Below, one piece after another: positions 1-5,409 of a stretch of 10,322 nt of DNA. Both the position numbers and the translations under genes were made by a program. Origin of the DNA: CBFGRV01 sp965651265 (lineage in GTDB: Bacteria; Bacteroidota; Rhodothermia; Rhodothermales; VXPQ01); assembly GCA_965651265.1 (NCBI GenBank), contig CBFGRV010000093.1, positions 1 through 10,322 on the forward strand. The letters are read 5' to 3'. The notes beneath the pieces were generated by a model. It had not been told where the DNA came from. It saw only the letters and a list, made by a program, of their open reading frames with translations, and searched no databases. Within the stretch, counting starts at the first letter, position 1. Each line of letters begins with the position of its first letter.

Positions 1-675
1 GTTGAAATCGCGGTACGGCGCGGTGCCGAGCCACAGATCCCACGTGAGCTCCGGCGGGACGGGGTCGGTCGCGGCCGGTGTGGGGATGCCTTGCGGCCAG
101 ACGGGCCGGTTGGTCCAGACGTGCACGCGTGTGACGTCGCCGATCAAGCCTTCCTGGATCCACGTTTCGATGAGACGTGTGCTGTCGCCACTGCTGCCCT
201 GGTTGCCCATCTGCGTGACTACGCGTGCGCGCGCCGCCGCCTCCGTCAGGCGACGAGCCTCCGCGATGTCGTGCGTGAGCGGCTTCTCGCAGTAGACGTG
301 TTTGCCGAGGTCGAAGGCGGCGAGCGTCTGCACCGCGTGCATGTGATCGGGCGTGGACACGATCACTGCGTCGATGTCCGATTGCATTTCATCGAGCATC
401 ACCCGGTAATCTCGGTAGAAGGCCGCCTCGGGCCACTTCGTCCGCGCGTCCGCGGCCATCCTCTCGTCCACATCGACGAGGGCCACGATGTTGTCCGTTC
501 CGCCATTCCACGAGTTCTCGAGGTTGACCCAACCTTTCCCGCCCGCGCCGATGCCGGCGATGTTGAGCCGGTCGCTCGGGGGAATGTATCCCGGACCTCC
601 GAGCGCGTGTCGGGGGATGATCGTGACGCCGGCTGCCGCCCCTGCCGCACGTCGAAGAAATTCTCTGCGTTTCAT
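1..675 (-). CDS. Gfo/Idh/MocA family oxidoreductase with Tat signal (C-terminus off window)
   Basis: Only the first 225 residues are present; the gene runs off the left edge with no stop. It begins MKRREFLRR, a twin-arginine motif followed by an Ala-rich hydrophobic stretch (about residues 9-25), so export as a folded protein by the Tat system is likely. A Rossmann NAD(P)-binding fold follows: NIAGIGAGGKG at 38-48, an acidic strand end (LVDVDER, 66-72), and the family's EKP motif in CEKPLTH at 129-135, whose Lys usually contacts substrate and nicotinamide. The family oxidises or reduces sugars and cyclitols using tightly bound NAD(P). Tat-exported members are common in Bacteroidota and Planctomycetota; their substrates are mostly unknown and none can be named here. 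The start was chosen because it puts the RR motif at the N-terminus. There is no clear Shine-Dalgarno sequence. An inverted repeat lies 45-73 bases upstream. The family call is firm; the substrate is open. Confidence 0.93.
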   Translation of the reverse strand, partial: MKRREFLRRAAGAAAGVTIIPRHALGGPGYIPPSDRLNIAGIGAGGKGWVNLENSWNGGTDNIVALVDVDERMAADARTKWPEAAFYRDYRVMLDEMQSDIDAVIVSTPDHMHAVQTLAAFDLGKHVYCEKPLTHDIAEARRLTEAAARARVVTQMGNQGSSGDSTRLIETWIQEGLIGDVTRVHVWTNRPVWPQGIPTPAATDPVPPELTWDLWLGTAPYRDFN

Positions 676-719
676 GGAAGCCTGGATGTCAATAACTGAT
701 GGGCCACTGGCTGAAGGTA

Positions 720-748
720 CGATGCGCACATGAGGGAGTGTGGCATCG
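720..748. promoter_or_regulatory. Inverted repeat upstream of the oxidoreductase
   Basis: The arms CGATGC(G)CACA at 720-730 and TGTGGCATCG at 739-748 pair over 10 bp with one bulged G, around an 8-base loop TGAGGGAG. The element sits 45-73 bases upstream of the oxidoreductase start, where an operator or a 5'-UTR hairpin would be expected. There is no T-run, so it is a poor intrinsic terminator. No regulator is encoded nearby, and the role is inferred from position only. Confidence 0.35.
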
Positions 749-846
749 ATCGCTGACCTGTGATGTCATTTTCTTCTCATGATGCCGTTTATTTCTAATC
801 CGACCGACCGTTGCAGGCGCACCATCTCAGCTTTGCAGGCATCATC

Positions 847-909
847 ATGCTTCGATCCCGTTCCTTCGCCGTCCTTCTGATCTTCGCGGCACTCACACTT
901 ATCCGCTGA
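847..909 (+). CDS. 20-residue signal-peptide-like small ORF (doubtful)
   Basis: A 20-codon ORF begins at ATG 847 and ends at TGA 907-909. The product starts MLRSRSFAVLLIF, with two early arginines and then a run of hydrophobic residues to the end, which is the n-region plus h-region of a signal peptide with no cleavage site and no mature protein. It could be a tiny membrane peptide, the front of a gene broken by a stop or frameshift, or chance. No ribosome binding site is visible. Continuing in the other plus frames gives no recognised domain before the permease stop region. Confidence 0.15.
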   Translation: MLRSRSFAVLLIFAALTLIR

Positions 910-971
910 GGTCGGGTGCGGCACGCCCGCTCGCTGCGTGTTTGATCATCCCCCCGCGCCCCCCTCTCGTC

Positions 972-1000
972 ACTTCCTTTCGAGGTGGTCGAAATGAAGT
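972..1000 (-). terminator. Stem-loop downstream of the permease, candidate terminator
   Basis: The arms ACTTCCTTTCGA (972-983) and TCGAAATGAAGT (989-1000) pair over 12 positions with one mismatch and a 5-base loop GGTGG. The stem begins 36 bases beyond the permease stop codon on the minus strand, where a transcript end is expected. The following minus-strand sequence is G-rich rather than a U-tract, so this would not be a classical intrinsic terminator. It could instead protect the mRNA 3' end. Confidence 0.4.
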
Positions 1001-1035
1001 CCGTCAGATGAAGGTCGACCGCTGATCGCGGCACC

Positions 1036-2424
1036 TCATTGCCCATGTGTGCCCGCTCTCCGCGAATAAAACGCGTACACCGGCAGTCCCAGGAGTATCA
1101 ACCCGATACCCGCGACGGCCTCGATCGGCATCGCGACGATCGTCGTGGCGAGCAGGAAGATCGTGAGCACAAGGAAGAGCAGCGGAACGTACGGATAGCC
1201 CCAGGTTCGGTACGGCCGCTCGGCATCGGGCCGCTTCCATCGGAGTACGAACACGGCTGCGCCCGCCAATCCGTAGAAGATCCACGACCCGAAAATCGCG
1301 AAGTTCGTCAGGGCGTCGAACGAGCCCGTCACGGCCAGAATGCTCGCCCAGGCGCCGTGAAAGAGCACACTCGCCGCCGGAACTCGGGTGCCGCTGTGGA
1401 CGCTCCCCAGCAGCCGGGGAAAGAGGCCGTCGCTCGCCACGGCGTACGTTACCCGCGAACCGGCCAGGACGTTCGTGTGCAGCGCTCCGAAGGTGGAGAT
1501 CATCAGCCCGGCGGCCATGAGTCCGAGCGCGGCCGGCCCGAGGAAACGACGGGCGCTCTCGAAGGCCACCGACGAGGAGGTGCTGATGCTCGCGACGTTC
1601 TCGGGCGCCAGCACCCAGAAATAGGACGCGTTGACGAAGACGTACAGTGCCATGATGATCAGCGTACCCCCGATCAGAGCCCGGGGTATGTTGCGATGCG
1701 GCTCGACGATTTCTCCTCCGACCTGACAGATGGCGTTCCATCCCTGATAGCCCCAGAGCGCCGCGATCACGGCCGCGCTGAATCCTGCGATTCCTGCTCG
1801 CGCCGAGCTCGGCACGTCCTCGCACGTGCCGCCGGCTCCATTTCCGGCATAGTTTGCTGCCGATCCATCGGCGAGCAGAAACGCACCAATTCCGACGCCG
1901 AGCACGAGAGCCACCTTCATGATCGTGAGGATCGTCGCGATCCTCCCGCTCGCGCGCACGGAGGCCAGGTTCAGCGCCGTCGCCAGCGCCAGGACGGCTA
2001 CCGGCAGGAATCTTATCGTGGTCGCGTCAAGGGCATCCCCGAGAATATCATTGAGGAAAATCACGCAACCGATAGCGAGAGCAGCGTTGCCTCCGCCCTT
2101 GTCGATGAGCGTTCCCATCCACCCGTAAAGAAACGCCCATCGACGCCCGTAGGCCGCTCCTAGATAGGGATACTCCCCGCCGGAGTACGGCATCATCGCG
2201 CCGAGCTCCGCGTACGTCAGCGCGCCCGCAAGGGAGAGCAGTCCCCCCGCGGCCCATGCGACGAGCACCATTTCCGGGCTCCCCACATTGCAGATCATCA
2301 CGCGGGCTTTGATGAAGACCCCCGTCCCGATCACGTTCGCGATGACGACGGCCGTCGCGCCAACGAGCGTCAGGCCGCGGACGAGCGAAGGCGCGGCGGT
2401 TCGGGAAGCACCGACATGGTTCAT
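1036..2424 (-). CDS. APC-superfamily amino acid permease, LAT-type
   Basis: This 462-residue inner-membrane protein has about 12 hydrophobic segments, the normal size and shape of the amino acid-polyamine-organocation (APC) superfamily. Family signatures are clear: IGTGVF (32-37) is the unwound TM1 segment that binds substrate; YAELGAMMPYSGGEYPYL (71-88) is the TM2-TM3 signature of LAT/CAT-type carriers; WGYQGWN (224-230) followed by EI-EPHRNIPRAL (238-250) covers TM6 and its loop; and ERPYRTWGYPYVP (402-413) precedes the last two helices. Such proteins exchange or import neutral or other amino acids. The actual substrate cannot be read from sequence. Bacterial LAT-type proteins act without the heavy chain that animal homologues need. 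The ATG at 2424 gives a short cytoplasmic tail before TM1, with no recognisable Shine-Dalgarno sequence. The gene is divergent from the ABC permease across a repeat-rich gap and has a stem-loop just past its stop. Confidence 0.92.
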   Translation of the reverse strand: MNHVGASRTAAPSLVRGLTLVGATAVVIANVIGTGVFIKARVMICNVGSPEMVLVAWAAGGLLSLAGALTYAELGAMMPYSGGEYPYLGAAYGRRWAFLYGWMGTLIDKGGGNAALAIGCVIFLNDILGDALDATTIRFLPVAVLALATALNLASVRASGRIATILTIMKVALVLGVGIGAFLLADGSAANYAGNGAGGTCEDVPSSARAGIAGFSAAVIAALWGYQGWNAICQVGGEIVEPHRNIPRALIGGTLIIMALYVFVNASYFWVLAPENVASISTSSSVAFESARRFLGPAALGLMAAGLMISTFGALHTNVLAGSRVTYAVASDGLFPRLLGSVHSGTRVPAASVLFHGAWASILAVTGSFDALTNFAIFGSWIFYGLAGAAVFVLRWKRPDAERPYRTWGYPYVPLLFLVLTIFLLATTIVAMPIEAVAGIGLILLGLPVYAFYSRRAGTHGQ

Positions 2425-2536
2425 GCGGGCGCGAATGGACCGCGGAATGGGGTGGGTTGGGGGTCGGAGCTCTTCGTGACGATCCCCCGCATGAGGTTGG
2501 CCCGGGGAAATCCCTGCGATTGAGCTGCCTCGCCAA

Positions 2537-2627
2537 GGTATCTACAGGACGCATTCCGAGCAAACGGGGTAACCACCGGACGCATGGCGAGCAACCGGGT
2601 ATCTATAGAACCATCCCCAAGCAACGG
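2537..2627. repeat. Three tandem copies of a ~30-bp degenerate repeat
   Basis: The copies lie at 2537-2567, 2568-2597 and 2598-2627. All begin GGTA and share a conserved tail around GAGCAAACGG or AAGCAACGG. Copies 1 and 2 match at 24 of 30 positions, including the shared core GGACGCAT. Copies 1 and 3 share nine of the first ten bases (GGTATCTACA or GGTATCTATA). No further copy is seen on either side. The array begins 113 bases upstream of the amino acid permease start. Its function is unknown: it could be a small binding array, a genome-wide intergenic repeat, or slippage remains. Confidence 0.7.
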
Positions 2628-2701
2628 CGGGAGGCTGCAGCGTTCCTACCTGTCCGTTTCAGAACACTCACCGGTCCGATACCGGACGTTCGAGGCGCGC
2701 G

Positions 2702-2816
2702 AACCTGGGCCTGCACCCCGCCTGGATCTGGACCTGCGCCCTGTGTGGACCTGGGCCTGCCCCCTGTGCGGACCTGGGCCTGCAAATCCTGGGCACCTGG
2801 GTCCCGACTTCCTATG
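2702..2816. repeat. Four to five tandem copies of a 23-bp repeat
   Basis: Units lie at 2702-2724, 2725-2747, 2748-2770, 2771-2793 and a decayed fifth at 2794-2816. The consensus first half is GACCTGGGCCTGC; the second half is usually CCCCTGTGYG. Units 2 and 3 match at 19 of 23 positions and units 1 and 3 at 17 of 23. Units 3 and 4 are identical over their first 13 bases, and unit 5 keeps only the opening ACCTGGG. Because 23 is not a multiple of 3, a coding role would change frame in each unit, which argues for DNA- or RNA-level structure. The array ends 68 bases before the preferred start of the ABC permease. Confidence 0.75.
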
Positions 2817-2884
2817 TCCGCGAGTGGTCCGTGGCATTGCAATTGTATCCCTCGATGCAGAACCCCTCACCCTCCACAGCCAGG

Positions 2885-5338
2885 ATGCTTAAGAACCACC
2901 TCCTTCTCGCCCTCCGCACACTCAAACGACACAGGGGATATGCGGCCCTGAACGTACTCAGCCTCGGCATCGGGCTGACGTGCGGGCTCCTCATTCTGCT
3001 CTACGTTACGGATGAGCTGAGCTACGATGATTTCCACGTGGATGCAGCCGAGCTCTACCGGGTCAACTGGGACGTCGACTGGCAGGGGAATACGGGCATT
3101 GGTCCGGGCACGCCGCCCCCGCTCGCTGCAGCGTTTACCGATGGAATTCCTGAGATCGAAGCCGCGACCCGCCTGTATCCCGTCTCCCGAACGGTCGTCC
3201 GCAGTGAAGACGCCCTTTTCGACGAGCCTGGGATCGTCGCCATTGATTCCAACTTCTTCGAGCTTTTTGATTTCGAGCTACTCGAAGGCGACCCGGCCAC
3301 CGCACTGACGGGTCCCAATCGAGTGGTGCTTTCGGCCTCAACGGCGCGGCGATATTTCGGCGATGCGCCTGTGGCCGGGCGCTCGATCAGGATCGGTGAG
3401 GATCGTATGGTCTTCGGCCGGCCCTATGAAAGCACGTTCGAGGTGACGGGCGTGGTGCGGGACGTTCCGAAGAATTCGCACATCCGGTTCGACATGCTCA
3501 CCTCCATAGCGTCACATCCGGTTGTCCGGCAATTCGACTGGAGCTGGGTCTGGATGCAGATGGTGACCTATGTCCGGCTGCAAGATGGAGCCGATCTGCG
3601 CGCCGTGCACGACAGAATCGTAGATGTGGTCCGGCAGAATGGCTCTCCGTTTCCTCGTGTCGGCTTCAACTACGACGACATCCACGCGGCAGGAGGCCGG
3701 TTTGACTTCGTCCTCCAGCCGCTGGCCGACGTGTATTTGGGCTCGGCGGGCATCGGTAATAGGGTCGGACCGGTCGGCAACCGTGCTTACGTCCTCGTAT
3801 TTGCGACGGTCGCGGCGTTCCTCCTGGCGATCGCCTGTATCAATTCCGCGAACCTCACCACAATTCGGGCTACGACCCGGGCACGGGAAGTCGCGGTTCG
3901 AAAGGTGCTCGGTTCGCACCGCGGCCTGCTGATCCGGCAATTCATCGCCGAGTCCCTCGTGTTCTGCGTTCTTACCCTACCCTTCGCCCTCGTCCTCGCC
4001 GGTCTACTCCTCCATCCCTTCAACGACCTCACAGGAAAATCCCTCACGCTTAGCCTCCTCCTTTCGGGTTGGATGCCTGCTGTACTCGGTGCGGGCATCC
4101 TGCTTGTCGGCATCGCCGCGGGAATCTATCCCGCCCTGTACCTGTCTTCCCTCCAACCGATCCAGGCTCTGCGGGGCGCGTTCACGTCGGACGGCAGGAG
4201 CGGCCTACTCCGACAGGGTCTCGTGGTGTTGCAGTTCGTAATCACGATCGGTGTCATTGCCTGCGCGCTGATCATTCAACGCCAGATGGACTTCTTGCAG
4301 GACGCCGATGTCGGCTTCCGACGCGACGGGGTCGTGGTCATCTCAAACGTGAACGACCGCCTGCGCGGCCAGGGCGAGGCCTTTAGAAATCGGATCGTTC
4401 AGCACTCGGCCATTCTGGACGCCTCCCTCTCTACGGGCGTACCTCCGCGCAACGGCTTCCAGGACGGCTACACGGCCCAGGGCCAGGATGACCAACCCCT
4501 GGCGGTCACGTCCTACCAGACGGATGAACATTTTCTTTCCGTGATGGGGCTTACCCTTCGCGAAGGCCGTGGGTTTGCTCTCGATCATGCGACGGACACC
4601 GCCGCCGTGATCCTGAATGAGGCTGCGCTGGCAGCGTTCGGTTGGGAGCAGGCTGTTGGGCGAACACTTCGATATCCGGGCGGCAACAACAGAGAATACC
4701 ACGTGATCGGCGTCCTGAACGACTTCAATTACTCCACACTGCGCTCACCCGTTGAACCGTTCGCCCTCTTTCATCGGGCCTCCGGCTCGTACGATATCTC
4801 CGACTCCTACGTGGTCGTGCGGCTGGGGGCAAACGAGCTGACCCAGGGCCTCCAATTCCTCGAGCAGGCATGGAAGTCGTTCGTTCCGGACATGCCCTTC
4901 GACTATGCCTTTCTCGACGAAAGCCTCGGGGAGCAGTATCGGTCCGAGCAGCGGCTCGGCCGCGGATTTCTGCTCTTCTCCGCCATCATGATCCTCGTCG
5001 CCGGTCTCGGACTCTATGGCCTGGCCGCCTTCGCCGCCGAGCAGCGAACGAGAGAGATCGGTGTGCGCAAAGTGCTCGGCGCCTCGGTGACCAGGATCGT
5101 GGGCCTGCTTACGGGATCATTCATCAAGCACGTGTTGATCGCCTCTGTGGTCGGCACCCTGATCGCGTATTTTGCGATGCAGTTTTGGCTGGAGAACTTC
5201 GCCTACCGCGTCAAGATCGGACCGGACGTGTTCCTGATATCCGGACTCCTGGCGCTGGTCGTCACGCTGGCCACGGTGGGCTTCCGCGCTATCCGCGCGG
5301 CGATGGCCGACCCCGTCCAAAGCCTGCGGCACGAGTGA
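2885..5338 (+). CDS. FtsX/MacB-type ABC transporter permease
   Basis: An inner-membrane permease subunit with the duplicated layout common in Bacteroidota: TM1, a large extracytoplasmic MacB-like domain, three TM helices with an FtsX domain, then the whole set again. Counting from the ATG at 2885 (817 residues), TM segments lie near 21-42, 300-322, 348-377, 396-419, 442-464, 695-717, 745-767 and 782-804. The two FtsX coupling-loop motifs, REVAVRKVLG (from 335) and REIGVRKVLG (from 723), are near-copies. The C-terminus DPVQSLRHE is typical. An in-frame ATG at 2831 would add 18 residues (ending STAR), but family members start M-L-K-N just before TM1, so I prefer 2885. Relatives act with a separate ATPase to extrude lipoproteins, peptides, drugs or unknown cargo, or transmit mechanical force. 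No ATPase gene is adjacent, so the partner must be encoded elsewhere and the cargo is unknown. Confidence 0.92.
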   Translation: MLKNHLLLALRTLKRHRGYAALNVLSLGIGLTCGLLILLYVTDELSYDDFHVDAAELYRVNWDVDWQGNTGIGPGTPPPLAAAFTDGIPEIEAATRLYPVSRTVVRSEDALFDEPGIVAIDSNFFELFDFELLEGDPATALTGPNRVVLSASTARRYFGDAPVAGRSIRIGEDRMVFGRPYESTFEVTGVVRDVPKNSHIRFDMLTSIASHPVVRQFDWSWVWMQMVTYVRLQDGADLRAVHDRIVDVVRQNGSPFPRVGFNYDDIHAAGGRFDFVLQPLADVYLGSAGIGNRVGPVGNRAYVLVFATVAAFLLAIACINSANLTTIRATTRAREVAVRKVLGSHRGLLIRQFIAESLVFCVLTLPFALVLAGLLLHPFNDLTGKSLTLSLLLSGWMPAVLGAGILLVGIAAGIYPALYLSSLQPIQALRGAFTSDGRSGLLRQGLVVLQFVITIGVIACALIIQRQMDFLQDADVGFRRDGVVVISNVNDRLRGQGEAFRNRIVQHSAILDASLSTGVPPRNGFQDGYTAQGQDDQPLAVTSYQTDEHFLSVMGLTLREGRGFALDHATDTAAVILNEAALAAFGWEQAVGRTLRYPGGNNREYHVIGVLNDFNYSTLRSPVEPFALFHRASGSYDISDSYVVVRLGANELTQGLQFLEQAWKSFVPDMPFDYAFLDESLGEQYRSEQRLGRGFLLFSAIMILVAGLGLYGLAAFAAEQRTREIGVRKVLGASVTRIVGLLTGSFIKHVLIASVVGTLIAYFAMQFWLENFAYRVKIGPDVFLISGLLALVVTLATVGFRAIRAAMADPVQSLRHE

Positions 5339-5361
5339 GGCGCGCGGCATCTGGGCGCGAC

Positions 5362-5390
5362 GAAGCCCGGCACGACCTCTGCCGGACTTC
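5362..5390 (-). terminator. Stem-loop between convergent genes, candidate terminator
   Basis: GAAGCCCGGCA (5362-5372) pairs with TGCCGGACTTC (5380-5390) over 11 positions around a 7-base loop. The one irregular position is C opposite A on the plus strand but G opposite U on the minus-strand transcript, so the stem is unbroken only in RNA read from the minus strand. It lies 24 bases past the ABC permease stop and 20 bases past the acylase stop. No U-tract follows in either direction. The base-pair asymmetry fits a 3' end for the acylase better than for the permease. Confidence 0.5.
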
Positions 5391-5409
5391 ACACACCGAC
5401 GATGACCGC

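Larger units (their letters stand above)
676..1035. other. Gene-poor gap between oxidoreductase and permease
   Basis: About 360 bases lie between the start of the oxidoreductase and the stop of the permease, both on the minus strand. The gap holds two stem-loops (720-748 and 972-1000), a direct repeat of TTGCAGGC at 811-818 and 833-840, and a 20-codon ORF on the plus strand at 847-909 that looks like a bare signal peptide. An 83-codon minus-strand frame across 795-1046 overlaps the permease end and has an Arg/Ser-rich composition with no recognisable domain, so I do not call it a gene. No tRNA or clear sigma-factor promoter is visible. Confidence 0.6.
2425..2884. other. Repeat-rich divergent intergenic region
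   Basis: The 460 bases between the divergent amino acid permease and ABC permease contain two separate degenerate tandem repeats (2537-2627 and 2702-2816). A short inverted repeat lies between them, GTCCG/CGGAC at 2674-2687. Open frames run through parts of this region on both strands, but their predicted products are low-complexity Pro/Gly/Trp/Arg peptides that mirror the repeats, so I take them as non-coding. Both promoters of the divergent genes should lie here. I cannot point to a convincing -35/-10 or Bacteroidota -33/-7 pair. Confidence 0.6.

Noticed and set aside
688..693. TTGACA on the minus strand just before the oxidoreductase
   Set aside because: It lies 13 bases from the start codon, too close to act as a -35 box for that gene, and no matching -10 is seen.
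1039..2163. Long plus-strand open frame (374 codons) opposite the amino acid permease
   Set aside because: It is the antisense of a clear 12-helix permease, and its product is Arg/Asp/Gln-rich with no domain. GC-rich genes commonly leave such open shadows.
2537..2816. CRISPR array
   Set aside because: The units are directly adjacent without unique spacers, are degenerate, and no cas gene is nearby.
2457..2951. Plus-strand open frames across the intergenic repeats (also 2584-2892)
   Set aside because: The predicted peptides simply mirror the 23-bp repeat in shifting frames (Pro/Gly/Trp/Cys-rich) and run into the true permease start in another frame.
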